Assembly (NCBI GenBank): GCA_949987565.1
Contig: OX465121.1
Location: 3,303,117-3,367,116 of the forward strand
Direction of reading: 5' to 3'
From: Luidia sarsii
Lineage: Eukaryota; Echinodermata; Asteroidea; Paxillosida; Luidiidae
Length of the DNA: 64,000 bases
Notes under the pieces: model-generated
What the model was told of the DNA's origin: nothing
What the model saw: the letters and a program-made list of their open reading frames with translations, nothing else
The model's database searches: none
Program-made: the position numbers and the translations under genes
Shown: piece by piece, positions 1 to 9,771 of the stretch
Numbering within the stretch: the stretch's first letter is position 1
How the letters are laid out: the number at the start of each line of letters is the position of its first letter

Positions 1-193
1 CAGAAACGTACACAAAACATAAACCATAGAGAGCCATACGTTTAGATCATGGCAGGACATGCACTTTTTCTGAAAGGTATAGAACCTTTCTCAAAGGTGG
101 AAGGTTCACGGATCGGAACGCCAAGTCCGGTATGCAGGCCTTGGCCTATACGCACCCCCGGAAGAGTGTGTCGAGTTGTCCTATGATACCAAA

Positions 194-440
194 TGTGACC
201 CGGCACAGCATAATGAGGAATAACCCCACTTTTGAGATTTTGAGGTTTTCTAATGATGTGAAAGAGTATATCATTAGCTTTCAAATGATATCAAAATATA
301 ATATCCTCTAATACTTAAATTTTCCGAAAAAACAAACAAAAGAAAATTGATTTGTAATCGAATTGTGAAGATACTTTAACTTCAGGCGTTGTTTACTTAA
401 ACAGTGTTTTGGTGGGATATTCCTCATGCCGTTGTGCTGA
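194..440. mobile_element. MITE with TGTGACCCGGCAC ends, copy 1 (right end incomplete)
   Basis: The left end TGTGACCCGGCACAG is the terminal inverted repeat also seen at 34231 and 36135. The interior matches those copies, including the stretch ending in AAAGTGGGG and the segment GGTGGGATATTCCTCATG. The right terminus stops at GTGCTGA and lacks the final GGTCACA, so this copy is eroded on one side. It has no coding capacity. The superfamily is not certain. Confidence 0.75.
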
Positions 441-1024
441 GTAATAAATTGTTAAGACTATGCTTTTTGGAGCTTTTAAATGGACAGTTTTTTTGTCTCC
501 TATGTCTCCGTAATTCTTCATTGTGTTAACTGATTTCTTTTGAAAAATAGCAAAGACAACTTTGGCTGGACCGAGATTTGATTTCGCGTACCCAGCGCTC
601 CCAATGTAACTAGGCCTATATACCATCTGAGCTGGTGGTCTTCCCAAAAATAATGCCTGAAAAGGGTTAGCTTAGAATTTCGTTTGCACAGTTGTACTGA
701 TGACATGGTATACGGGTCGAGCCGGAACTCATGCAGGTGCTTCACTATTATAAGTCAAAGCATGGAGGCGATTCTTGGATTTAGAAAATGGCGTGCAATA
801 CCTTTAAAAACCAGGTATTTTGCAATATTGGGCTTGTTAAGCTCCGAAGGATACCTTATTGAAAATAATGTGGGTGTGTACTTTAGTTTAGGATATTCAG
901 CTCGGCGGAGCAATCTTGGCCTGTTTTATCCTATGCAGCACACTAAGTCAACTTCTTCGAGCAATGCTGTAGAAATCTTGACTTTGCGCGTGTTTTTTTA
1001 TTTCATTTTCAGCCTAACAGGCTG
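441..1024. other. Intergenic stretch with a SINE remnant, no gene recognised
   Basis: Apart from a tRNA-like SINE fragment near 548-630, nothing is recognisable. A 122-codon open frame at 684-1052 has no domain, no codon signature and no repeat counterpart, so I treat it as chance. Confidence 0.4.
548..630 (-). repeat. tRNA-derived SINE fragment (diverged)
   Basis: The stretch AACTTTGGCTGGACCGAG followed by GATTTGATTTCGCG resembles the sequences at 16160 and 42760. In those copies the minus strand reads as a tRNA-like B box (GGTTCAAATC type). This copy is the most decayed of the three. The call rests on similarity between copies within the window. Confidence 0.3.
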
Positions 1025-1130
1025 CCATATAGATATCATAATTTTTATATAATTACCAGTTGGTATGTCATTGGAATATCGTATATAATTCTAAATTCGT
1101 ATTAACATAAAATAATGACAATTATTGAAT
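1025..1130. repeat. Direct repeat A, copy 1
   Basis: AT-rich sequence containing CGTATATAATTCTAAATT. It recurs in the same orientation at 1765-1860 with scattered substitutions. This is non-coding, probably part of a dispersed repeat. Confidence 0.6.
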
Positions 1131-1205
1131 TAAATTAGTGCAATGCAAACATGCGGCTCAATGAACAATGAAATAAAGGGGACTCAAGGAGGCCTACATG
1201 TATCT
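1130..1205. repeat. Direct repeat B, copy 1
   Basis: Sequence with AGGCCTACATGTATCTGGGC at its end. It recurs at 1493-1575 in the same orientation, about 365 bp away. Together with repeat A this makes a local duplication cluster. Confidence 0.6.
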
Positions 1206-1246
1206 GGGCTGTTCGGTAAAGAATTTGCAACATGTCTAAGCTAGCT

Positions 1247-1535
1247 GATTTCTGCAAGAATTTTTGGGACGCATCCGTGTATTTCCACAGAAAAATAGGG
1301 CCACATTTCATTGATTTCAAGTCCCACATGTCCCAAATTACACGCCAAATCGAACACTGAAATCCCGGGTTGTCTCAAGCTTCACTTATTCCACAATAAT
1401 TATATCAGTTAATTAGACTCCGAAGGCCCCTGATTCAAAACAATCTGTGGGTCCACACTTTATGATAATCAGCGGCACGGGCGGAGCCATCTTGAATTGA
1501 ATTAGTGCGATGCAACCATGCAGCTCTATGAACAA
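1247..1535. repeat. Dispersed repeat C, copy 1
   Basis: About 280 bp matching 3067-3345 with small indels. The shared landmarks include GGGACGCATCCGTGTA, AAATCCCGGGTTGTCTC and CAGCGGCACGGGCGG. There is no open frame of note. It is a non-coding dispersed repeat of unknown class. Confidence 0.7.
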
Positions 1536-1764
1536 TGAAAAAAGGGGAGTCCAGTAGGCCTACATGTATCTGGGCCGTGCGGTAAATAAATTTGAAACAT
1601 GCCCAATATCCAGACATTCTCAAATGGAGAAATTATTGCCAGATGGAGAAGTTTGTAATAGTTTCAGACCTTCCGTGAAATTTTAGACCTCGAAAACCTG
1701 CCGTTTCGAGAAAAGAGGAAATATCTTGAATTTTCGAAGATCAAAAGGAAAAGAAAGGATATCA

Positions 1765-1860
1765 TATAGATATATTTTATGTAATTACCATTTAGTACAT
1801 CATTATCATTTCGTATATAATTCTAAATTGGTATTAAAACAAAATAATGAAAAGCTTGAG
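1765..1860. repeat. Direct repeat A, copy 2
   Basis: Second copy of the AT-rich repeat at 1025-1130, in the same orientation and diverged by point changes. Confidence 0.55.
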
Positions 1861-2249
1861 AGACAAAAAGTTATGCGGTGTCCGACCAAGCTTTCAGACC
1901 TCCCAGGGCATCCAGGATCGCCCCGTGTGCACGGGTCTATATAGAGCTCTTCTGGCCTCGGTACCGGTCCACCGCACTTCCTTCCCTGACCCCATCCATA
2001 ATTATAGGCCGTAGACCCATGCGCCATGTAAAGGAGGAAACACAGCGACCCCTAGACCTTGGCCGCCGAGTCGACCAAAAGCACGTGTCCCTGTGCGAAG
2101 ACGCAAACCTGGATTACGAGGACAGTCCCAGCATCACAGGGACTCATCGGAATGCGCCACATGCAATGTTGGTGACTGCGATAGTTTTTAAACACCTTAC
2201 AATGTATACTAGTGACTCTTTCCGAGAAAAAAAAATGAGCTAAAAAAGT

Positions 2250-2325
2250 TGCGGGCCGTGGAATCGAACCACTAACCTACACGTTGCTAGCCGAGCGTTT
2301 TTACACACTGCCACTTGCACTGCTT
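2250..2325 (-). repeat. tRNA-like sequence (pseudogene or SINE head)
   Basis: The minus strand contains a perfect pol III B box, GGTTCGATTCC. Upstream of it is an anticodon-arm-like stretch, CTCGGCTAGCAACG, that resembles an alanine-type tRNA. A run of T follows the presumed 3' end, as for a pol III terminator. The acceptor stem does not pair properly, so a functional tRNA is unlikely. A tRNA pseudogene or SINE head fits better. Confidence 0.45.
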
Positions 2326-3066
2326 ATTTCCTCTCGTCTAACGCTTCAATATAATAGGCAATTCGGGTTTGAAGGGCTCTGTCGTTTGCGGCTGGCTTGT
2401 GGATTTCATTGCGATCGAGTAAAGAGGGTAAGGGACTGAACCCACTTGCGTAGGCCGTATTTTCTGATATAAATAAACAAACTAACAAACAAGCAACATC
2501 CCACCACACTACATGAACAAAAATGACGACAACAAATCATTTGAAATCAAGTTGAGTCGTTTCGTTTACGGGAGTCTGTATCGCATTTCTGGTGGAAATT
2601 GTTCCTTGAAACTCTTCAAGTATAGAGAGTTGGGCAAAAGGGAAACGTATTATTTTGTTCATTAATGGATCAAGTATAAAAACGAAATAATCTGGTTTCT
2701 TACGTATTGAGGGCGCTATTCCGGACTAACGGTCAAGCTTCCGCCAACTTGTTCGGGTGTCATCCGTCACACACAGAATATAGTCCGCGTTATTGGGAGG
2801 CTGTGGGTCGCACAGTAAATTGTTTTAATTTTCTATTTGGTAATATTGTTATAAATTTGTAGTTACGGACTGTTCCTGACCAAAAAAAGAGCGAAAAGGG
2901 TTTGCGAATGCGATTCATTGATTAATTGTATTCGACGAATAAACGTAGGGCGGATTAATTCGAAAACAACAGTAGGTTGGCGTTGCTGGATTTCTCGGAA
3001 AGATGTAAGCCGAGGCGATCATGGTCGGCAAAGTGCGGCAACTCGTGTGTAGCAGTCCAAGCCTGA
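2326..3066. other. Intergenic stretch, no gene recognised
   Basis: No open frame with recognisable content on either strand, no tandem repeat, and no inverted repeat that I could see. Confidence 0.4.
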
Positions 3067-3345
3067 TTTCTGCAAGAATTTTTGGGACGCATCCGTGTAC
3101 TATTTCAACAGAAATATAGGGTCAAATTTCAAGTCCCATGAACATGTCCCAAATTACACGCCAAATCGAACACTGAAATCCCGGGTTGTCTCAAGCTTCA
3201 CTTATTCTACAATATATCAGTTAAGACTCCGAAGGCCCCTGATTCAAACAAATCTGTGGGTCCACACTTTATGATAATCAGCGGCACGGGCGGAGCCATC
3301 TTGAATTGAATTAGTGCGATGCAACCATGCAGCTCTATGAACAGA
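3067..3345. repeat. Dispersed repeat C, copy 2
   Basis: Second copy of the repeat at 1247-1535, in the same orientation. It differs by small deletions, for example a shortened stretch around TATATCAGTTAAGACTCC. Confidence 0.7.
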
Positions 3346-3539
3346 GAGCAAGGAGATAAGGGGAGTTCACCTGAAGGAATTAATTAATTGCAATGAGATT
3401 TCCTCCAACGCCTCCTACGATAGCGAAGGAAATACTTAGAGGTTTAGATTAGTTAAACCTAGAGTGCGAAGTTCTAGACACAGGTGTAGAGCTTATATCA
3501 TTATTTTATTTGTACACGCATAGTGATAAATTTCAAAAT

Positions 3540-3590
3540 TTAGTGGGCCTGACGTTTCGATCCTAGCAGGACCTTTCTCAAAGGCAGAGT
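3540..3590 (-). other. Penelope 3' tail with hammerhead-like hairpin
   Basis: The minus strand carries the conserved tail seen at 12248, 38351, 42476 and 43610. A hairpin, GGTCCT-GCT-AGGATC, is followed directly by GAAACGTC. Penelope-like elements are known to carry hammerhead ribozymes in their terminal repeats, where a stem is flanked by CUGAUGA and GAAA. Here the GAAA side is intact, but the other box reads TTTGAGAAA, so self-cleavage is doubtful. Confidence 0.45.
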
Positions 3591-4599
3591 GACAAGGACA
3601 AAACTGATACATGTACACGAAGGAAGGGGGAAGAGTGAATAGGACTCAGATGAGAAACAAAGGACAAAGAGTAAAGCTGGTGGGGTGAAATCAATGGGAA
3701 GGGCAAGGAGTAGGGTACCGGTAGGGATATAGTGAGAAGAGGGTGAAAGATCAAAGAGAGAAGTGTGCAGGAGTGAACACAAAAGAAGGATTATCAGAAA
3801 GTTGCATGGTGTTAGTCGCTCATTACCCTCCTGGATGTTGAGACCATGTGATTGAATAGTCCGAAGATGCTTCATCCACATTTTCTCACGGCTAAGACGG
3901 ACAACATTACTACGGTGACCAAGGGATTATATGCCCAGTAAACTCATATCTGATATCGAATGATCAGGGAGATTGAAGTGATACCCAACAGGGGTGTCCA
4001 TTTTACCGGTTTTGATTGTAGACTTATCGCCATAGATACGTTTTTTTAGGGTGTTTTTGGTCTCGCCAACATACTGAACATTAAAAACTCTACAAGAGAT
4101 GAAGTATAATTATGGCGTTTGAGGTATAGTGCACGGGACAAAGCCATAGGTCGTGTGGGTAGTTCCAGAAGAATGTCCATTGAAAGAGTCTATTTCCTTG
4201 ACATCTGTCTTGCAAACAATGCATTTCGAGGTACACTTAAATGTACCAAGTTTAGTGGGAGGTGAAGTGTCCAAAGGGGGAACCTCTGCTCGGACAATTA
4301 AGTCACGCAGGTTATGGGGGCGCCTGGAAGCCAAAACAGGCGAATTTGGAATGGCATCAGCCAGACGATCTGAAGTGTGAAGAATGTGGTGGTTTTCCTT
4401 GGTTATCTTCCTGAGAGGAGGAAGAGAAGGGTGGTAGGAAGTAACTAAGGGAACCTTGGACTTGTCCTTGGGACCTGGTGGCTTTTGTTTTAATGCCGAA
4501 CTTCTGGGAATGGAATAGACTTCAGCAATGGAGTCTTTCACTTGGTGAGAACTATAGCCTCTAGCAACCAGCAAGTTACTGGCTAATACACGTGTATGG

Positions 4600-4625
4600 C
4601 GGCGAAAGTCAGACGGCGAAAGTCA
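4600..4625. repeat. 12-bp direct repeat at RT deletion junction
   Basis: CGGCGAAAGTCA occurs at 4600-4611 and again at 4614-4625. This is exactly where the Penelope reverse transcriptase jumps from motif B to the thumb, losing the catalytic motif C. It looks like the scar of a deletion or replication slip. Confidence 0.6.
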
Positions 4626-5566
4626 TGGAGCCTAACTGAGCATGTGTTCCTCAAGGTCACCCATGAAGAGGCAAGCAAAGGAAGGAGCCATGCGCGTGCC
4701 TATGGCAGTGCCATGCACTTGAAGATAGTGCTTGCCAAGAAAGGAGAAATTTTTCTGGGCCAGCACTAGCTTCATGAGGGTGGTTATGTCAGAGATGGAT
4801 CGATGGAGAAGACTGATTTTCCTTTGGCCAGGGCTGAGGAGCTGGCTTGAATGCCTTCTTCCTGGGGGATGTTAGTGTATAGAGAGGAAACGTCAATGGT
4901 ATACCAATTATAGCAGTGGTCGGAATTTGATCCTTGACACTTTCCAACTTTCGCACAAAAGTCGGGAGTGTCATAGACGTATGAGGGGATTTGGGGAACC
5001 AAGGGTTTGAGAAAAGAGTAAATGAAAAGGCATATGTGTTCCGTAGGTGAACCATTGCCAGAGATGATGGGTCTGCCTTGGTTGTTGGTCTTGTGAATTT
5101 TCGGGAGAAGGTAGAATCTGGCAGTTCTACAATTGATCGGTAATAGAAATCTGTGAGGTTTTTTTTACTCAATTGATCACGTGATCGCATGTCGTCCAAA
5201 ACTTCCTGGATTTGCTCTGAAAATTTGCCAGTGGGGTTAGAGTCCAGACATTAATTTTATAGTGCTGGGGATTGTTAAGTTGGCGATTAGCTTCATCAAT
5301 ATATTTTTGGCGATCCATGCATGATTACTACGGCTGACCCTTTATCTGCTGGCTTGATAATGATGTCACCGCGAGAACGTGTTGAGAGCAAGACGTTCTT
5401 CCCTATAGGGGGGGGGCTTACGGGTAAGATGAGAGGAGTTGGAAACTTGAGAACTGACTGCTTGCACATACGTTTCAAGGGCTGGAACATGGTTCTTGGG
5501 GGGGGGGACCCAGGTGCTTTTTACTCGGAAAGGTTCTTCTTTACGGGAGCCAGAATCGAAGAAGAA

Positions 5567-5573
5567 CTCAGTC
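5567..5573. repeat. Target-site duplication, left (CTCAGTC)
   Basis: CTCAGTC here is repeated at 11138-11144, immediately outside the other end of the foldback element. The flanking Penelope sequence continues across the two sites. Because the ends are partly redundant, the duplication could be scored as 7 to 9 bp. Confidence 0.8.
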
Positions 5574-5609
5574 AGTAGTATGTTGTGACCGATGTGCACC
5601 CCTTTTGGT

Positions 5610-5765
5610 GGTGCAAAAATGTGCAGGTGGTGCAGGTGGTGCAGGTGGTGCAGGTGGTGCGGGTGGTGCGGGTGATGCGGGTGGTGCGGATGTGCGGGTG
5701 GTGCGGTTGGTGCGGGTGGTGCGGATGTGCGGGTGGTGATGTACGTGGTGCGGTAATGGTGGACG
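5610..5765. repeat. GGTGGTGCAG-type minisatellite, left arm
   Basis: Tandem 9-10-bp units (GTGCAGGTG, GTGCGGGTG and variants). Mirrored at 10946-11101. The same sequence class builds the much longer array at 43859-45330. Confidence 0.9.
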
Positions 5766-5874
5766 CATAGGCCTACGGCTATTTTGTATTGCATTGTTGC
5801 CTTTTTAAAATTATTATTATTATTAATTTTTTTTAATTTTATTTTTTAATTTTTTTTTCCCCCAGCGTTTTCTA

Positions 5875-5905
5875 ACAAACAAACAAACAAACAAACAAAC
5901 AAACC
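5875..5905. repeat. (AAAC)n microsatellite, left arm
   Basis: About eight AAAC units between an AT-rich tract and the TCGAAACGGG region. Mirrored as (GTTT)n at 10806-10836. Confidence 0.85.
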
Positions 5906-6479
5906 ACACCCAAACAGACAAAGGAACAAAAAAGTCAAACAACAGCTACGAATTGCGACAAGGGAGTTGGGTTAAATAACGGTCGAAACGGGTGCCTAAA
6001 ACCAACCGGAACTCACCAGAACATTCCTTATGTGGTCAACGGGCGATATACGGTTTGAATGATTTTATTGAACTCTTTCATACTTCACAAATCTTTACAA
6101 ATCAAGGTAGGTGGTTGTTCTGCCGTCATAAGCCACTTTCTTTCTTTCTTTTTGGATATAAGTATGAAAATGCAGTTTTCAACATTACGTTACATACGTT
6201 TGTATGGTTCAGTTTAACTAATAAACAAACAAAAAAGCTACCAGTGGCAGTATCTATCTAATGGTAGTCGTTATCAAATGTACATTTAAATTAGACTACT
6301 AAGTAAAAAACAAAAACAAAACAACAAATCAATGTGTATTGATACTAACTTGATGACAAAGCAAAAAGTGAAGCCGGTGCAGTTGTGTTCAGTCCGAAGA
6401 TGGAACGCGTAATGATCGTCTGCGAGGGTGACAGGGCACGTTGAATCGGTGCTAGGTGAGTTGTTACTACAAGTCCGAG

Positions 6480-6735
6480 TCAAGGGGACATTAGTCTCGA
6501 TCGAACAAAACAAAGAGGGGTTAATCAGGGACCTGCGCGTCTCTATTGGAAAGAACGATGAGGGGGTAATGAGCGACCTGCACGTCTCTATCGAACCAAA
6601 CAAAGAGGGGGATAATCAGGGACCTACACGCCTCTATTGGACAGAACGACGAGGGGTAATGCGCGGCCCGCAAATCTCTCTCGGGCAGGACAAAGAGGGA
6701 TCTGTGAGTGTCTATCGGACAGAACAAAGAGGGAA
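6480..6735. repeat. Degenerate 60-bp tandem repeats, left arm
   Basis: Four diverged units with recurring words GACCTGC, CGTCTCTAT and AACAAAGAGGG. Mirrored at 9976-10231. Both strands stay open by chance, giving short frames of similar composition, but none looks like a gene. Confidence 0.7.
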
Positions 6736-6939
6736 TCTAGAAGGCTGAATGTTATTGATGTCGGTTCAATGCCGGCCACGAACAGTGTCGGTAATTCTAA
6801 TGAAGGTATATTGTCCGATTGACGTATTTGAGCGCGGTCGTGGAAGTCTTCAAGAGACTTGACTGCTTGCAGTCGGCAACGTACTCATCGTCATCTGTGC
6901 ATCCATCTAAAAACATCAAACAGGAATCGGGACCTGCTC

Positions 6940-7137
6940 ATTGTACTCATCCACCTGCTCATGTTGCTCATCGACCTGCTCATTGTACTGGTCCACCTGC
7001 TCATTTTGCTCATTCACTTGCTCATTTTGCTCATTCACGTACTCATTTTGCTCATTTCCTGCTCATTTCCTGCTCATTTTGCTCATCTTGCTCATTTCCT
7101 GCTCATTTTGCTCATCGACCTGCTCATTTTGCTCTCA
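6940..7137. repeat. TGCTCAT minisatellite, left arm
   Basis: Irregular tandem array built on TGCTCAT with ACC, TTG and TTCC linkers, lying just 3' of the zinc-finger gene. Mirrored at 9574-9771. Confidence 0.85.
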
Positions 7138-7170
7138 TAAAGAAATAGGATTCTCTAATCCTTACCATCT

Positions 7171-7944
7171 CTAACTTTTTCTTCCGCTTTCATCATGTTG
7201 GAACAAGCCGAGAAATTCGGCATGGTGTTTAACCATTACCCTGTCCAGGGCCTTGTCAACTTCCATGCCTTTATCTAGTTTTTCTTTGAGATCTGCGAGA
7301 ATAACTTGGTGGGTTTCATTTTCTTCAAGATGCAAGTAACTTGACAGGAAATCCTTGTAGTTGTCAAAGAAGATTCTCTTGACTGCCCAGCAGGTTTTCC
7401 TATTGGCTTTGTCTTCGGCTTCATCTTCGTCCATACCATTGTCGATGTACTTCTCGTGTTTCTCATTCCACATATCTTTGGTTGCCTCTTTGGCCTCTTT
7501 CAACCAGTCTTGGTAAGCGATATTATCTTCCAATTCAGAGCTGGACCCATCTTCTTCCGACAAGTCATCGTCAGTTTCTTCCTCTGATTCGTCATCACTC
7601 TCCTCCAAATCGTCACCATCATCCTTAGATTCAGTCCCGTCACCATCAATTGTAGATTCAGTTCCGCTGCTGTCTGTTTCTGAATCCTGACATCTACGCC
7701 TTTTAAATCCCGGTTCATAATCTTCTACGTTAGAATTGGCTGATCGAAATGTTCTTATGTTACGATCATCGTCAATGTCGTCCATTTTCGATTCACCCGC
7801 AACGTGTGCATTTTCTTCATGTCTTCGAAGGTTATATCGCCGACTATAGCTTTTGCTGCAGCGATGACAAGCATAGCGTTTTAGCCCAGAAAAAGTATTC
7901 ATGATGTTTACTCGTGGAGTGTCGATCTCCAAATGGGAAGACAT
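7171..7944 (-). CDS. Acidic C2H2 zinc-finger protein, left-arm copy
   Basis: A 257-residue protein if started at the ATG at 7942-7944, identical in sequence to the right-arm copy. Residues about 20-46 hold one classical C2H2 finger: CHRC, then 12 residues, then H-X4-H. A short basic stretch with KRRR follows, then a long Asp/Glu/Ser-rich acidic region (about residues 95-145). The C-terminal third is Lys/Glu-rich and probably helical, with W, GMDEDEAED and a conserved-looking HHAEFLGLF end. I do not recognise a transposase fold or catalytic triad. The open frame continues upstream of this ATG through the minisatellite to 8289, giving a low-complexity Ser/His/Cys/Phe leader that I consider artefactual. 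A DNA-binding role in or for the element is inference. Confidence 0.7.
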   Translation of the reverse strand: MSSHLEIDTPRVNIMNTFSGLKRYACHRCSKSYSRRYNLRRHEENAHVAGESKMDDIDDDRNIRTFRSANSNVEDYEPGFKRRRCQDSETDSSGTESTIDGDGTESKDDGDDLEESDDESEEETDDDLSEEDGSSSELEDNIAYQDWLKEAKEATKDMWNEKHEKYIDNGMDEDEAEDKANRKTCWAVKRIFFDNYKDFLSSYLHLEENETHQVILADLKEKLDKGMEVDKALDRVMVKHHAEFLGLFQHDESGRKS

Positions 7945-7994
7945 GTTTAAAATTGGGCAATATATAAATGTCCTGTTTTCTGTCCTCATTCGGG

Positions 7995-8312
7995 TGAAAT
8001 GAGCAGAAATGAGCAGAAATGAGCAGAAATGAGCAGAAATGAGCAGAAATGAGCAGAAATGAGCAGAAATGAGCAGAAATGAGCACAGACATGAGTAGAA
8101 ATGAGCAGAAATGAGCAGAAATGAGCACAGACATGAGTAGAAATGAGCAGACATGAGTAGAAATGAGCAGACATGAGCAGAAATGAGCAGACATGAGTAA
8201 AAATGAGCAAAAAATGAGCAAACATGAGCAGACATGAGCACAGACATGAGCAGACATGAGCAGACATGAGCAGACATGAGCACAGACATGAGTAGACATG
8301 AGTAGAAATGAG
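7995..8312. repeat. GAGCAGAAAT minisatellite, left arm (inner)
   Basis: Ten-bp units GAGCAGAAAT and GAGCAGACAT with 12-bp variants containing GAGCACAGACAT. It is the complement of the array at 8399-8716. The array lies between the gene and the centre of symmetry, so any promoter for the gene must be inside or next to it. Confidence 0.9.
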
Positions 8313-8339
8313 CAAAATGGGGGAATGCTCCGGGGAAAA

Positions 8340-8371
8340 CCCATAAAATAATGGGGAGCGAGAATTTCTCT
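8340..8371. other. Central spacer of the foldback
   Basis: About 32 bp between the arms, flanked by GGGGAAAA and TTTTCCCC. It contains the small palindrome GAGAATTTCTC. It is too short for a gene and serves as the loop of the hairpin. Confidence 0.8.
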
Positions 8372-8398
8372 TTTCCCCGGGCATTCCCCCATTTTACT

Positions 8399-8716
8399 GA
8401 TTTCTACTCATGTCTACTCATGTCTGTGCTCATGTCTGCTCATGTCTGTGCTCATGTCTGCTCATGTCTGTGCTCATGTCTGCTCATGTTTGCTCATTTT
8501 TTGCTCATTTTTACTCATGTCTGCTCATTTCTGCTCATGTCTGCTCATTTCTACTCATGTCTGCTCATTTCTACTCATGTCTGTGCTCATTTCTGCTCAT
8601 TTCTGCTCATTTCTACTCATGTCTGTGCTCATTTCTGCTCATTTCTGCTCATTTCTGCTCATTTCTGCTCATTTCTGCTCATTTCTGCTCATTTCTGCTC
8701 ATTTCTGCTCATTTCA
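8399..8716. repeat. ATTTCTGCTC minisatellite, right arm (inner)
   Basis: Mirror of 7995-8312. One unit reads TGTCTGTGCTCA here where the left arm has TGTCTGCTCA. This 2-bp difference changes the upstream open frame but not the gene. Confidence 0.9.
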
Positions 8717-8742
8717 CCCGAATGAGGACAGAAAACAGGACA

Positions 8743-8750
8743 TTTATATA
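8743..8750 (+). promoter_or_regulatory. TATA-like box upstream of the zinc-finger gene
   Basis: TTTATATA lies 17-24 bp upstream of the ATG at 8767 and is mirrored in the left arm at 7961-7968. The spacing to the start codon is short, so it may be coincidental. Confidence 0.25.
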
Positions 8751-8766
8751 TTGCCCAATTTTAAAC

Positions 8767-9540
8767 ATGTCTTCCCATTTGGAGATCGACACTCCACGAG
8801 TAAACATCATGAATACTTTTTCTGGGCTAAAACGCTATGCTTGTCATCGCTGCAGCAAAAGCTATAGTCGGCGATATAACCTTCGAAGACATGAAGAAAA
8901 TGCACACGTTGCGGGTGAATCGAAAATGGACGACATTGACGATGATCGTAACATAAGAACATTTCGATCAGCCAATTCTAACGTAGAAGATTATGAACCG
9001 GGATTTAAAAGGCGTAGATGTCAGGATTCAGAAACAGACAGCAGCGGAACTGAATCTACAATTGATGGTGACGGGACTGAATCTAAGGATGATGGTGACG
9101 ATTTGGAGGAGAGTGATGACGAATCAGAGGAAGAAACTGACGATGACTTGTCGGAAGAAGATGGGTCCAGCTCTGAATTGGAAGATAATATCGCTTACCA
9201 AGACTGGTTGAAAGAGGCCAAAGAGGCAACCAAAGATATGTGGAATGAGAAACACGAGAAGTACATCGACAATGGTATGGACGAAGATGAAGCCGAAGAC
9301 AAAGCCAATAGGAAAACCTGCTGGGCAGTCAAGAGAATCTTCTTTGACAACTACAAGGATTTCCTGTCAAGTTACTTGCATCTTGAAGAAAATGAAACCC
9401 ACCAAGTTATTCTCGCAGATCTCAAAGAAAAACTAGATAAAGGCATGGAAGTTGACAAGGCCCTGGACAGGGTAATGGTTAAACACCATGCCGAATTTCT
9501 CGGCTTGTTCCAACATGATGAAAGCGGAAGAAAAAGTTAG
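8767..9540 (+). CDS. Acidic C2H2 zinc-finger protein, right-arm copy
   Basis: Identical in protein sequence to the left-arm gene and transcribed away from the centre, so the two copies are divergent. It starts MSSHLEIDTP and ends in GRKS before TAG. One C2H2 finger (YACHRC to HEENAH) is followed by an acidic, Ser-rich middle and a charged helical C-terminus. The complete identity between copies implies either recent birth of the inverted repeat or gene conversion between arms. It is uninterrupted, unlike the surrounding Penelope and gypsy pseudogenes. Function unknown. I suspect an element-encoded DNA-binding protein, not a host gene. Confidence 0.7.
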   Translation: MSSHLEIDTPRVNIMNTFSGLKRYACHRCSKSYSRRYNLRRHEENAHVAGESKMDDIDDDRNIRTFRSANSNVEDYEPGFKRRRCQDSETDSSGTESTIDGDGTESKDDGDDLEESDDESEEETDDDLSEEDGSSSELEDNIAYQDWLKEAKEATKDMWNEKHEKYIDNGMDEDEAEDKANRKTCWAVKRIFFDNYKDFLSSYLHLEENETHQVILADLKEKLDKGMEVDKALDRVMVKHHAEFLGLFQHDESGRKS

Positions 9541-9573
9541 AGATGGTAAGGATTAGAGAATCCTATTTCTTTA

Positions 9574-9771
9574 TGAGAGCAAAATGAGCAGGTCGATGAG
9601 CAAAATGAGCAGGAAATGAGCAAGATGAGCAAAATGAGCAGGAAATGAGCAGGAAATGAGCAAAATGAGTACGTGAATGAGCAAAATGAGCAAGTGAATG
9701 AGCAAAATGAGCAGGTGGACCAGTACAATGAGCAGGTCGATGAGCAACATGAGCAGGTGGATGAGTACAAT
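9574..9771. repeat. ATGAGCA minisatellite, right arm
   Basis: Mirror of 6940-7137, immediately 3' of the zinc-finger gene. Confidence 0.85.

Larger units (their letters stand above)
3540..5566 (-). pseudogene. Penelope-like element, RT and GIY-YIG part (3' portion)
   Basis: Read on the minus strand this is the body of a Penelope-like retroelement. Landmarks in order: RGDIIIKPADKGSAVV near 5325-5375; a YLLPKIHK-type region followed by GRPIISG near 5070-5110; reverse-transcriptase motif A as DVSSLYTNIP near 4865-4894; motif B as GTAIGTRMAPSFACLFMG near 4670-4725; a thumb region with RRPHNLRDL near 4290-4330; a Cys-rich stretch CTSKCIVC near 4210-4240; and a GIY-YIG nuclease signature QYVGETKNTLKKRIYG near 4035-4080. 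The catalytic motif C (usually with two aspartates) should lie between motif B and the thumb. It is missing there, where a short direct repeat marks a deletion (4600-4625). Several frameshifts and stops confirm the copy is dead. The 5' part continues at 11145 after the foldback insertion. Family assignment is secure; activity is excluded. Confidence 0.9.
5574..8339. repeat. Foldback left arm
   Basis: About 2.76 kb, nearly identical to the complement of 8372-11137. Open frames in the two arms translate to the same proteins at exactly mirrored coordinates, so there is essentially no indel between arms outside the central minisatellite. The differences I can see lie near the centre, including one tandem unit that is 10 bp here and 12 bp in the right arm. 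Confidence 0.95.

Noticed and set aside
684..1052. 122-codon open frame
   Set aside because: No recognisable domain, and it overlaps AT-rich repeat sequence at its end.
6428..7148. Protein-coding genes in the outer parts of the foldback arms
   Set aside because: Overlapping frames on both strands follow the 60-bp and TGCTCAT tandem repeats. No domains.
7945..8289. N-terminal extension of the zinc-finger protein through the minisatellite
   Set aside because: The two arms give different lengths because of a 2-bp difference in one unit, and the leader is pure repeat translation. The ATG just before MSSHLEI is more sensible.
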